DNA of 64,000 nt from Sphaerotilus mobilis. Its GTDB lineage: Bacteria > Pseudomonadota > Gammaproteobacteria > Burkholderiales > Burkholderiaceae_C. The stretch is taken from the NCBI RefSeq assembly GCF_004216565.1, contig NZ_SGWV01000010.1, positions 124,001 through 188,000 on the forward strand. The letters run 5' to 3'. The notes beneath the pieces were generated by a model that was not told the origin of the DNA, did not search any database, and saw nothing but the letters and a program-made list of their open reading frames with translations. Position numbers and translations under genes: made by a program. This document shows, in pieces, positions 51,910 to 59,898 of the stretch (positions are counted from its first letter, which is position 1; every line of letters begins with the position of its first letter).

Positions 51910-52410
51910 TTGAACCGTCCCCTCGTCCTGAACTGGTCCGATGAAGCCGACTGTGCCGCGATGGCCTGCCGGCTGGCCGCCCTGCCCGCCCTGCGCGGGG
52001 CCTGCATCGAGCTGCACGGCGGTCTGGGTGCCGGCAAGACGACCTGGGTGCGCCACCTGCTGCGCGCGCTCGGCGTCAGCGGCCGCATCAAGAGCCCGAG
52101 CTACGCGATCGTCGAGCCGTATGCCTTGCCGGCCGATGCGAGCGGCGCGGTCGCCGCGAGCGACGCTTGGCACTTCGACTTCTACCGCTTCGGCGATCCG
52201 CAGGAGTGGGAAGACGCCGGCTTTCGCGAACTCTTTGCTGCGCCTGGACTCAAGCTGGTCGAGTGGCCCGAGCGCATCGCCGGCCTGACCGGCCCGGCCG
52301 ACCTGGCGCTGGACATCGAAGCCCGCATCGACGGCAGCCGCGCGGTGCAGGTCCATGCCGGCACGCCGCTGGGCCTGTCCTTGCTGGCCGGCCTGTCGCA
52401 ACCGAGGTGA
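51910..52410 (+). CDS. tsaE: tRNA threonylcarbamoyladenosine synthesis ATPase TsaE
   Basis: 166 residues from TTG 51910, chosen because it gives (M)NRPLVLNWSDEADC and avoids overlapping divergent queG; an ATG at 51844 is the alternative. P-loop GGLGAGKTT (37-45), switch-like SPSYAIVEPY, and WHFDFYRFGDPQEWEDAG with the conserved Asp and family Trp-Glu. TsaE with TsaB and TsaD makes t6A37 in ANN-decoding tRNAs. The stop overlaps the amiC start (TGATG), so the two are translationally coupled, a conserved pairing. Confidence 0.92.
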   Translation: MNRPLVLNWSDEADCAAMACRLAALPALRGACIELHGGLGAGKTTWVRHLLRALGVSGRIKSPSYAIVEPYALPADASGAVAASDAWHFDFYRFGDPQEWEDAGFRELFAAPGLKLVEWPERIAGLTGPADLALDIEARIDGSRAVQVHAGTPLGLSLLAGLSQPR

Positions 52411-53855
52411 TGACCATGACGTACCCCACCGATCGACGACAGATGCTGGCGCGCACCGGCACCCTGCTGCTGAGCTTCACCGCCGTCGGTGGGCCGGCGC
52501 GGGCCGCCAACCTGGTCGCGGTGCGGGTCTGGCCGGCGGCCGACTACACCCGCGTGACCATCGAGTCGGACCTCGCCTTGACCACCCGCCACTTCGCCGT
52601 CGAGGACCCGCCGCGCCTGGCCATCGACATCGACGAGCTGGAGCTGAGTCCGCAGCTGCGCGAGCTGGTCACCAAGGTCGGCCAGAACGACCCCAACATC
52701 GCCCGGGTCCGGGTCGGCCAGAGCGAGCCGCGCAAGGTCCGCATGGTGTTTGACCTGAAGCGGGCGAGTCGGCCGCAGGTGTTCTCGCTGCAACCCATTC
52801 CGCCGTACCGGCACCGGCTGGTGTTCGACCTGTATCCGGCGCAGGCGCCCGACCCCTTGCTGCAGGTGGTGCAGGCGCGCGAGCAGTCGCTGGCGGCAGC
52901 TGGCGCCGCGTCGGAGCCGAGCGCGGCAGAAGCCTCGGCCGATGCCGCCTCGTCGGTCGGCGATGCACTGGGCGAGCTGATCGGCAAGATCGAGACGAGG
53001 CCGACAGACACAGCCGGGCCCCCAGCCCCGACGGTGCCGGCCCTGCCCACGCCTCCCGCGACCGCGCAGCGGCCGCCGGCCTTGCCGCCGGTGGCGTCGA
53101 CCCCACCGGGCGCACCGACCGTGCAGCCCGGCCGAGCCGGCATCAACCGGCTGGTGATCGTGGCGATCGACCCCGGTCACGGCGGCGAAGACCCCGGCGC
53201 GATCGGGCCGAGCGGCCTGCGCGAGAAAGATGTGGTGCTGCGCATCGCCCGCCAGTTGCACGACGAGCTCAACCGCCGGCCCGGCATGCGCGCGATGCTG
53301 ACGCGCGACGGCGACTACTTCGTGCCGCTCAATGAACGGGTGCGCAAGGCCCAGCGGGTCCAGGCCGACCTGTTCATCTCGGTCCATGCCGATGCTTTCA
53401 TCCGGCCAACGGCACGGGGTGCCTCGGTCTTTGCCCTGTCCGAACGCGGCGCCAGCAGCGCGGCCGCGCGCTGGATGGCGCAGCAGGAGAACCGTTCGGA
53501 CGCGGTCGGCGGCATCAACATCAAGGCCAATGACCGGCACGTCATCAACACGCTGCTGGACATGAGCACGACGGCGCAGATCCGCGACAGCCTGAAGATC
53601 GGCCGCGAGGTGCTGGGCCATATCGGCCGCGTCGGTCGGCTGCACAAGGACGAGGTCGAACAAGCGGGTTTCGCGGTGCTCAAGGCGCCGGACATCCCGT
53701 CCATCCTGGTCGAGACCGCCTTCATCTCGAACCCGGAGGAGGAACGCCGCCTGCGCGATCCGGCCTACCAAGCCCAGCTGGTGCAGGCCCTGCTGACCGG
53801 CGTGACGCGCTACTTCGCTCGCAACCCGCGCATGGGTCGCAACAGGATGATGTGA
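52410..53855 (+). CDS. amiC: N-acetylmuramoyl-L-alanine amidase AmiC
   Basis: 481 residues. The signal peptide contains DRRQMLARTG before a hydrophobic stretch ending ARA, consistent with Tat export as for AmiC homologues. An AMIN septum-targeting domain follows (about 35-135: VRVWPAADYTRVTIESD; FDLYPAQAP), then a long Pro/Ala linker, then a zinc amidase domain with IDPGHGGEDPGAIG, the His of ISVHADAF and the catalytic Glu of ILVETAFISNPEEE. It splits daughter-cell peptidoglycan by cutting the amide between muramic acid and the stem peptide. Activation by an EnvC/NlpD-type factor is expected. ATG 52410 overlaps the tsaE stop. Confidence 0.95.
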   Translation: MTMTYPTDRRQMLARTGTLLLSFTAVGGPARAANLVAVRVWPAADYTRVTIESDLALTTRHFAVEDPPRLAIDIDELELSPQLRELVTKVGQNDPNIARVRVGQSEPRKVRMVFDLKRASRPQVFSLQPIPPYRHRLVFDLYPAQAPDPLLQVVQAREQSLAAAGAASEPSAAEASADAASSVGDALGELIGKIETRPTDTAGPPAPTVPALPTPPATAQRPPALPPVASTPPGAPTVQPGRAGINRLVIVAIDPGHGGEDPGAIGPSGLREKDVVLRIARQLHDELNRRPGMRAMLTRDGDYFVPLNERVRKAQRVQADLFISVHADAFIRPTARGASVFALSERGASSAAARWMAQQENRSDAVGGINIKANDRHVINTLLDMSTTAQIRDSLKIGREVLGHIGRVGRLHKDEVEQAGFAVLKAPDIPSILVETAFISNPEEERRLRDPAYQAQLVQALLTGVTRYFARNPRMGRNRMM

Positions 53856-53866
53856 TGTGAGCCCCC

Positions 53867-53903
53867 GGTCTCGCGGGTACGCGAGACCACCCCCCGTGGG
53901 GGT
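53867..53903 (+). repeat. Two-hairpin intergenic element (GGTA-loop type), single copy
   Basis: Arm GGTCTCGCG (53867-53875), loop GGTA, arm CGCGAGACC (53880-53888), directly followed by ACCCCC/GGGGGT (53889-53903). It has the same two-stem order and GGTA loop as the tandem units at 35601-35702. It lies between convergent amiC and the DedA gene and might end transcripts. Confidence 0.75.
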
Positions 53904-53909
53904 CCCGCC

Positions 53910-54560
53910 TCAGGACTGCGTGGTGGGCTGGCGGCGTGCTTTCCAGGCGCCGAACAGCGCGAGAAGGCCGGGGATGACGATGAAGGCCCAGATGATCTTG
54001 CTGAGGTGGGTCTGGACCCAGGGCACGTTGCCGAACAGGTAGCCCGCGCCGATCAGGCCGACGACCCAGAGTGCGGCGCCGGCGACGTTGTAGGCGACGA
54101 ACTTGCTACGCGTCATCTCGGCCACGCCGGCCACGAAGGGCGCGAAGGTGCGCACGAAGGGCATGAAGCGGGCGATCACGATGGTGATGCCACCGTGCTT
54201 CTCGTAGAAGGCATGGGCCTGCAGGAAGGCTCGGCGGTTGAAGAAGCGCGACTGCTCCCACTGGAACACGCGCGGGCCGATCGAGCGGCCGATCGTGTAG
54301 TTGAGCTGGTCGCCCAGCACCGCCGCGATCAGCAACAGTCCCATCGCCAGCGGCAGGCTCATCAGCCCCAGGCCACACATCGCCCCGACCACGAACAGCA
54401 GCGAGTCGCCGGGCAGGAAGGGCATCACCACCACGCCGGTCTCGACAAAGATGATCGCGAACAGCAGGGCATAGATCCACATGCCGTGGTCCGCCACAAA
54501 CTGGGCCAGATGCTGGTCCACGTGCAGCACGAAATCGATCAGGACAGCGAGGAATTCCAT
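53910..54560 (-). CDS. DedA family membrane protein
   Basis: 216 residues from ATG 54560. Family markers are FIIFVETGVVVMPFLPGDSL-like N-terminal sequence (here AIIFVETGVVVMPFLPGDS), the re-entrant GDQLNYTIGRSIG and the Arg-containing FMPFVRTFAPFVAGVAEM. DedA proteins are thought to flip lipids such as undecaprenyl phosphate or phosphatidylethanolamine and to depend on proton motive force. About five hydrophobic segments are seen. The tail KARRQPTTQS is cytoplasmic. It is divergent from the branched-chain-type receptor gene. Confidence 0.93.
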   Translation of the reverse strand: MEFLAVLIDFVLHVDQHLAQFVADHGMWIYALLFAIIFVETGVVVMPFLPGDSLLFVVGAMCGLGLMSLPLAMGLLLIAAVLGDQLNYTIGRSIGPRVFQWEQSRFFNRRAFLQAHAFYEKHGGITIVIARFMPFVRTFAPFVAGVAEMTRSKFVAYNVAGAALWVVGLIGAGYLFGNVPWVQTHLSKIIWAFIVIPGLLALFGAWKARRQPTTQS

Positions 54561-54685
54561 GGCCGGGATTATCCGGGCCGACATTTCCGTACATCCCGTC
54601 ACAGATTGCGACAATTTGCCGATTACGGCCATCGAGCTTGCACTTTCGGCCCGCACACTGCCGTCCAGCCCAACACCTTCCCCAC

Positions 54686-55807
54686 ATGCGCCGTCGCTCG
54701 CTGCTCCGTTCTGCCCTGACCCTGACTGCCCTGCCGCCCTGTGTCCATGCGGCGGGCAGCGACGACATCCTGCTTGGCCAGATCGGCCCGCAGGGCGCCC
54801 AACTCGATGCGGCCTGCCACGAACAGCTCGCCGGCATGAAGCTCGCGATCGACACGGCCAACGCGCGCGGCGGTTTCGGTGGCCGCAAGCTACGCTGGGT
54901 CCGCATCGACGGCAGTGGCCTGGCGCCGGCGATGCTGGCCGCCAAGGCGCAACGGCTGGGCTCGGAGCCAAGCTTCGCGGCCTGGCTGGGACCGGTCGGT
55001 GCCGCCAGCCAGCAGGCCCTGGCGCAACTGCCACCGGACGGTCGCGCGGCCTGCATCGGCGCGCTGTCGCTGCAGGATCGCCAGCGCGCGGCGCTGCCGG
55101 GCTGGCAGTTCCATGTCCGCGCCAGCCAGGCCCGCGAGGCCGAGGTGCTGGTGCGCCACCTCGGCACGCTGCGCCTGACCCGCACGGCCATCGTCAGCCG
55201 CAGCGGACCGGACGGCAATGAATCAGCCGGCGTGCTGGCCGCAGCGCTGGCCGAACGGGGCCTGAAGCCGATCTCCCAGGCCAGCGTCACCGATGACCCG
55301 GCCACGCTGCAGGAGGCCGCCCGCAAGCTGGTCGCGCTGGACCCGCAGGCACTGCTGCTGGCCTTGCCGGCGCACCAGCTGGTCGGCCTGATCGGGCAGG
55401 TCCGCGCCCTCAAGCGCCAGCCCGCGATCTATGCGCTGTCGATGGGCGGCGGCGAGGCGCTGATCGAAGGCGCGCTGCAGCGCGCCGAGGGCGCCGTCAT
55501 CACCCAGGTCGTGCCCCACCCCTGGAGCGACGCCCAGCCGGCGCTGCAGGACTACCGCCGGGCCTGCGAGCCGGCCCAGGTGCGCGTGGGCTACGCCAGC
55601 CTGGAGGGCTACCTGACCGCCCAGGTGCTGATCGAGGCCCTGCGCCGCGCCGGCCCGCGCGTCCAGCGTCGCAGCCTGCGCGACCAGCTCGCCACGCTGC
55701 AGCTGCCGCTGGCCGGCATGGATGTCGACTTCCAGCGCGACGAGTCGGCCGGATCGCGCTACGTCGAGCTGGTGCAGATCGGCCCGGGCGGACGCTACCT
55801 GCGCTGA
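54686..55807 (+). CDS. Branched-chain-type ABC substrate-binding protein
   Basis: 373 residues. The start at 54686 gives a signal peptide MRRRSLLRSALTLTALPP ending HAAG. The mature part begins ILLGQIGPQGAQ, with an A-domain motif GMKLAIDTANARGGFGGRK, as in Leu/Ile/Val-binding and related periplasmic receptors. The central hinge region is ALLLALPAHQLVGLIGQVRA and the C-terminal block VGYASLEGYLTAQVLIEALR is typical. No transporter membrane or ATPase genes are adjacent, so it may be an orphan receptor or a sensor component. The ligand is unknown. Confidence 0.9.
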   Translation: MRRRSLLRSALTLTALPPCVHAAGSDDILLGQIGPQGAQLDAACHEQLAGMKLAIDTANARGGFGGRKLRWVRIDGSGLAPAMLAAKAQRLGSEPSFAAWLGPVGAASQQALAQLPPDGRAACIGALSLQDRQRAALPGWQFHVRASQAREAEVLVRHLGTLRLTRTAIVSRSGPDGNESAGVLAAALAERGLKPISQASVTDDPATLQEAARKLVALDPQALLLALPAHQLVGLIGQVRALKRQPAIYALSMGGGEALIEGALQRAEGAVITQVVPHPWSDAQPALQDYRRACEPAQVRVGYASLEGYLTAQVLIEALRRAGPRVQRRSLRDQLATLQLPLAGMDVDFQRDESAGSRYVELVQIGPGGRYLR

Positions 55808-55833
55808 CCGGACGGGCCTTCGCTTGGGGTGAG

Positions 55834-55851
55834 CTCCCTAGAATCCCGGCG
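55834..55851 (+). promoter_or_regulatory. Putative mutL promoter core close to the start codon
   Basis: GCTCCCTAGAATCCCGGC contains TAGAAT (55839-55844), only seven bases from the mutL ATG at 55852. The 18-mer matches the argH promoter region at 17 of 18 positions. If TAGAAT is the -10, the mRNA would be almost leaderless. Confidence 0.45.
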
Positions 55852-57834
55852 ATGAGCCTGAACGCTGAAACGCCCGATCCCGCCGATGTTCCCGCCCGCC
55901 GCCCGATCCGCGAACTGCCCGACGAGCTGATCAGCCAGATCGCCGCTGGCGAGGTCATCGAACGGCCCGGTTCGGTCGTGCGCGAGCTGCTGGACAACGC
56001 GCTGGACGCCGGCTCGCGCCAGATCACGCTGCGGCTGGCCGCTGGCGGCGTGCGCGGCATCAGCGTCGAGGACGACGGCGCCGGCATCCCCGCCGACGAG
56101 TTGCCGCTGGCGCTGCGCCGCCATGCCACCAGCAAGATCGGCAACCTGCATGACCTCGAACAGGTCGGCACCATGGGCTTTCGCGGCGAGGCACTGGCCG
56201 CTGTCGCCTCGGTCGCCGAGCTGAGCATCACCAGCCGTCACGCCGGCCAGCCGCACGCCATGCGCATCGATGCCCGCACCGGCGAGCTGAGCCCGGCCGC
56301 GCGCGCCGTCGGCACCACCGTCGAGGTGCGCGAGCTGTTCTACGCCACCCCGGCGCGGCGCAAGTTCCTCAAGACCGATGCGACCGAGCTGGCGCACTGC
56401 CTGGACGCCGTGCGCCGCCACGCGCTGGCGCGGCCCGAGGTCGGCTTCGCGGTCTGGCACGAGGGCCGGTTGGTCGAGCAGTGGCGCGCCGCAGCGCCCG
56501 ACCAGCGCATCGCCGACGTGCTCGGCGCCGACTTCATCGCCGCCAGCCGGCCGGTGACCTCGCAGGTGGGGCCCCTGCGCGTGATCGGCCGGGTTGGCCT
56601 GCCCGAGGCCGCCCGCGCCCGTGCCGACCTGCAATACGCCTATGTCAACGGCCGCCACGTGCGCGACCGCCTGGTCGCCCACGGCGTGCGTTCGGCCTAC
56701 GAGGACGTGCTGCACGGCCAGCGCCAGCCCAGCTATGTGCTCTTCATCGAGCTGCCGCCCGAGCGGGTCGACGTCAACGTTCACCCGACCAAGGCCGAGG
56801 TGCGCTTCCGCGACTCGCGCGAGGTCCACCAGGCGCTGCGCCGTGCGGTCGAGGCGGCGATCGCGGTGTCGACCGCACGGCGCAGCGACGAGGACATCGC
56901 CCCGGACGCCGGCGCAGCGGACGGTGCGGCCGTGCCGGCAACGTTGCCGGCCCCGCCGCCCCAGCCCGCCTGGCAAGCCCCCGCCATGCCGCGTGTGCAG
57001 GGCGCCCTGGCCTTGCAGGAGGCGGCGATGCTCTATGGCCAGCCGGTTCCACCGCGCGCCTGGAACACGCCAGCTTCGAACCCTGACCACCCGGCCATGC
57101 CGATCAACACGGGCCCTGCGGCGACAGGCTCAGCGCCTGAGCCTGTGGCAGCCACGACCCCGGCGATCGGCCAGACCGCCATGGCCGTCGAGCCCGACGA
57201 GGCCTGGCCGCTGGGTCGTGCGCTGGCCCAGCTTGGCGGCGCCTACGTGCTGGCCGAGAACCGCCGCGGGCTGGTCATCGTCGACATGCATGCGGCACAT
57301 GAGCGCATCGTCTACGAGCGCCTCAAGCGTGACGTCGCCGAGCGACGTCGCGCCGCCGTCGAGTCGGGTGACGCCGCTGCGGAAGGCATCCCAGCCCAGC
57401 CGCTGCTGATCCCGGCCACCTTCGCGGCCACGCCCACCGAGGTCGCCACCGCCGAGACCCATGCGCAGACCCTGCGCCTGCTGGGCCTGGACCTGAGCCC
57501 GCTGTCGCCCGGCGTGCTGGCGCTGCGCTCGCGGCCAGCGGCCTTGCACGACGCCGATCCGGTCGGGCTGGCCCGCTCGGTGCTCGCCGATCTGGGCGGG
57601 GCCGACACCGGCGAGGCCAGCACGCGCGTCCAGCGCGCCTACGACGACATCCTCGCCACCATGGCCTGTCACGGCGCCGTGCGCGCCAACCGCAAGCTGA
57701 CCATCGACGAGATGAACGCGCTGCTGCGCGACATGGAGAACACCGACCGCGCTGACCTGTGCAACCACGGCCGGCCGACCTGGCGTCAGGTGACGATCAA
57801 GGAACTGGACACGCTGTTCCTGCGCGGACGCTGA
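55852..57834 (+). CDS. mutL: DNA mismatch repair protein MutL (endonuclease type)
   Basis: 660 residues. The N-terminal GHKL ATPase has the N box in VVRELLDNALDAGSRQI, VEDDGAGIP and GFRGEALAAVASVAEL. A Pro/Ala-rich linker (about 345-440) joins the C-terminal dimerisation domain. That domain carries DMHAAHERIVYE (from Asp478), matching the metal-binding endonuclease motif D-x-HA-x2-E-x4-E, plus ACHGAVRANRKL (about 605), CNHGRPTW (from Cys637) and a terminal LFLRGR. So it is predicted to nick DNA, as in Neisseria and unlike E. coli MutL, consistent with MutH-independent repair. Confidence 0.96.
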   Translation: MSLNAETPDPADVPARRPIRELPDELISQIAAGEVIERPGSVVRELLDNALDAGSRQITLRLAAGGVRGISVEDDGAGIPADELPLALRRHATSKIGNLHDLEQVGTMGFRGEALAAVASVAELSITSRHAGQPHAMRIDARTGELSPAARAVGTTVEVRELFYATPARRKFLKTDATELAHCLDAVRRHALARPEVGFAVWHEGRLVEQWRAAAPDQRIADVLGADFIAASRPVTSQVGPLRVIGRVGLPEAARARADLQYAYVNGRHVRDRLVAHGVRSAYEDVLHGQRQPSYVLFIELPPERVDVNVHPTKAEVRFRDSREVHQALRRAVEAAIAVSTARRSDEDIAPDAGAADGAAVPATLPAPPPQPAWQAPAMPRVQGALALQEAAMLYGQPVPPRAWNTPASNPDHPAMPINTGPAATGSAPEPVAATTPAIGQTAMAVEPDEAWPLGRALAQLGGAYVLAENRRGLVIVDMHAAHERIVYERLKRDVAERRRAAVESGDAAAEGIPAQPLLIPATFAATPTEVATAETHAQTLRLLGLDLSPLSPGVLALRSRPAALHDADPVGLARSVLADLGGADTGEASTRVQRAYDDILATMACHGAVRANRKLTIDEMNALLRDMENTDRADLCNHGRPTWRQVTIKELDTLFLRGR

Positions 57835-57853
57835 GGCGGCGTGCACGCCCGCA

Positions 57854-57895
57854 TCAGTTCACGATCGTCAGTTCACGACCGTCAGTTCACGACAT
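57854..57895. repeat. 14-bp tandem repeat, three units, over the stop codon of the FimV-like gene
   Basis: TCAGTTCACGATCG, TCAGTTCACGACCG and TCAGTTCACGACAT follow one another. The third unit contains the last codons and stop of the minus-strand gene ending at 57882, so the first two are duplicated 3' ends. Confidence 0.8.
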
Positions 57896-59636
57896 CCATC
57901 GGCTGGAAGAAACGCGTCGCCACATCCCGGGCCGGGTCCGAAGGTCGGTGGCTGGCCTCGTCGCGCACCCGGGCGACCGCGTAGAGCCAGACCGCATCGC
58001 GGAAAGCGGCCAGTGACAACGGCGTGTGGAAGCTCGGCCGGCGGATCACCGCCGCCAGCAGCGCGGACACGCCGTGGGCGTGCCAAGCGTCGCGGATCGC
58101 CGGCCAGATGTCGGGGTGCTGCTCCAGCGAGGGGCCTTCGTGGCCGTCGGCATCGTCGAGGTCGGCGCGCACGTTGTAGAAGGCGCACAGATCGCCCAGC
58201 ACACGTTCGACGTTGCCGGGCTGACCCAGCTGGCGGTAGTGATCGAGCAGGCGCAGGTAGATGCCGGGGCTGCGGCCGATGCGGCCCTTGAGCGCCGCTT
58301 CGAGCAGGGTCGCGCTGGCACCGGGCGCGCCTTCGGCGGCGATGGCGTCGATCTTTTCGAGCAGCTGGGCGTGGCGGGTCTCGTCCAGGCCGTCGGGATC
58401 GAAATCGGGCTCCTCGGCCGGCAGGACCTGCGGCACCGGCATGTAGGTGCGGGTCGAGACCTTGGGCTGGACCGGCATCTCCGACACCGCCGCCTGACGA
58501 TCGCGGGCCGCATCGGCCAACGGATCGCGCGGCGACAGGGCCTCGCGGTCCCAGGTCGACGGCGAGGCGGACACCGCCCAGCGCGAGACCGACCAGCGCG
58601 ACGGCGGGTCCGGGTCCTCCGAGCGGATGTGGTCGTCCAGCAGTTCCTCCAGCGTGGTGTCGCGGGCATCGGACGTCCGGTCCCGGCGACCCCGCAGACC
58701 TGCCCGCCCAAACTGCCACGCCAGGCCCAGGGCCCGGGGCAAGAAGAGCAGGCCAAGGGCACCCAGGATGGCGTACAGCGCGACCTGCATCGTTCCGGCG
58801 CTTTCGCCGACCCGGTCCCGTTCCTGTTGGGCCTCATCGAGCCGCGCCTGCAGGGCGAGCAGCGCCTCCTGCGAGCGACGCTGCTCGTCGCGCATGGACT
58901 CCAGCTGCTGGTGCAGGCGGTCGACCGCCGCCGTCATCGCGGCGGCGGCCTGCGCCGACGTCACGGACGGAACCACCGCCGCCGCCGCCAGCGCCGGTGC
59001 CTGGGCCACACGGGTGCCCTTGGGCGCAGCGGCTGCGGCGGGTTTGGGGGCTGCGGCCGCGCGCCGCACCCGGGGCGCGGGCGCGACGGTCAAGGCGGCC
59101 GAGCCGGCGGCAGCGGGCGTCGCGTCGCTGCCCGACGCCGCTGCGGCTGGCGACGGCGCGGCGCCGGTCGCGATGCCGGGATCGCCAGCGAGTTCGCGCG
59201 TCAGGCCGATGCCATCGGGCGGCGGGTCCACCAGCAAGGTGAACTCGCGCGTGTAGCGCGCCCCGCACAACAAGGCCGCGCGGACCCGCACGACCGGCTC
59301 GCGCACCGGTTCCTCGTCGACCAGGGTGAGCCAGACCTCGCCGTCGCCCGCCGCACTGGCCTGGCTGACCCGCAAGGTCGTGACGCTGCCGGTGTCCTGG
59401 CCGTGGAAGACGCTGGCCTGGACGCAGCGCTGCAGCACCGCCCCCGGCTCCAGGTCTGCGGCCCGGACCCGCATGACGACCTCGATCGGCGAGCCGACCC
59501 GCGCCCGCGCGCTGGCGATGTCGATCGACTGGGCTTGCACAAGGCCGATCTGCAGCAGGCAGACGGCCCATCCCACGTGCGACAGCCTGCGGGCAGCGCG
59601 CGGGAGACGGTGCGTCCATCGAACCGGTACATCCAT
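57882..59636 (-). CDS. FimV-like membrane protein with coiled coil
   Basis: 584 residues from ATG 59636. The signal peptide ends about residue 35 (GLVQAQ). A FimV N-terminal-like domain follows: IDIASARARVGSPIEVVMRV, CVQASVFHGQ and WLTLVDEEPVREPVVRV. An Ala/Pro-rich segment, a coiled coil (about 237-277) and one membrane helix (about 284-304, LYAILGALGLLFLP) come next. The cytoplasmic C-terminus has helical repeats (KIDAIAAEGAPGASATLLEA). This is the FimV/TspA layout: peptidoglycan-side domain, coiled coil, membrane span and TPR-like tail. It probably organises a polar or type IV pilus-related complex. No LysM motif is evident. Confidence 0.75.
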   Translation of the reverse strand: MDVPVRWTHRLPRAARRLSHVGWAVCLLQIGLVQAQSIDIASARARVGSPIEVVMRVRAADLEPGAVLQRCVQASVFHGQDTGSVTTLRVSQASAAGDGEVWLTLVDEEPVREPVVRVRAALLCGARYTREFTLLVDPPPDGIGLTRELAGDPGIATGAAPSPAAAASGSDATPAAAGSAALTVAPAPRVRRAAAAPKPAAAAAPKGTRVAQAPALAAAAVVPSVTSAQAAAAMTAAVDRLHQQLESMRDEQRRSQEALLALQARLDEAQQERDRVGESAGTMQVALYAILGALGLLFLPRALGLAWQFGRAGLRGRRDRTSDARDTTLEELLDDHIRSEDPDPPSRWSVSRWAVSASPSTWDREALSPRDPLADAARDRQAAVSEMPVQPKVSTRTYMPVPQVLPAEEPDFDPDGLDETRHAQLLEKIDAIAAEGAPGASATLLEAALKGRIGRSPGIYLRLLDHYRQLGQPGNVERVLGDLCAFYNVRADLDDADGHEGPSLEQHPDIWPAIRDAWHAHGVSALLAAVIRRPSFHTPLSLAAFRDAVWLYAVARVRDEASHRPSDPARDVATRFFQPMDVVN

Positions 59637-59898
59637 GGGTGTGCTGCCTTCGGCTGGGTTATTCGACAGTTTCCATTGTTTACAAGCTCGGTGGTGCGCG
59701 TCCAACGCCTGCCGTGCTGTCTTGCGGCAAAACATCTCACCCCGGCATCCTGCGCTGACTGCTGGCGCAAAGCCCCCCCGGATTGCGGGGTGTAGGCCTG
59801 TAACAGCGGCTCACAGCCCCGCCGGACCGGGATCGACATACTCGCAGCAGCACCGCATCGCGCCGGTGCGCCTGCGCACAGCCCGCCCGAGGATCCCG

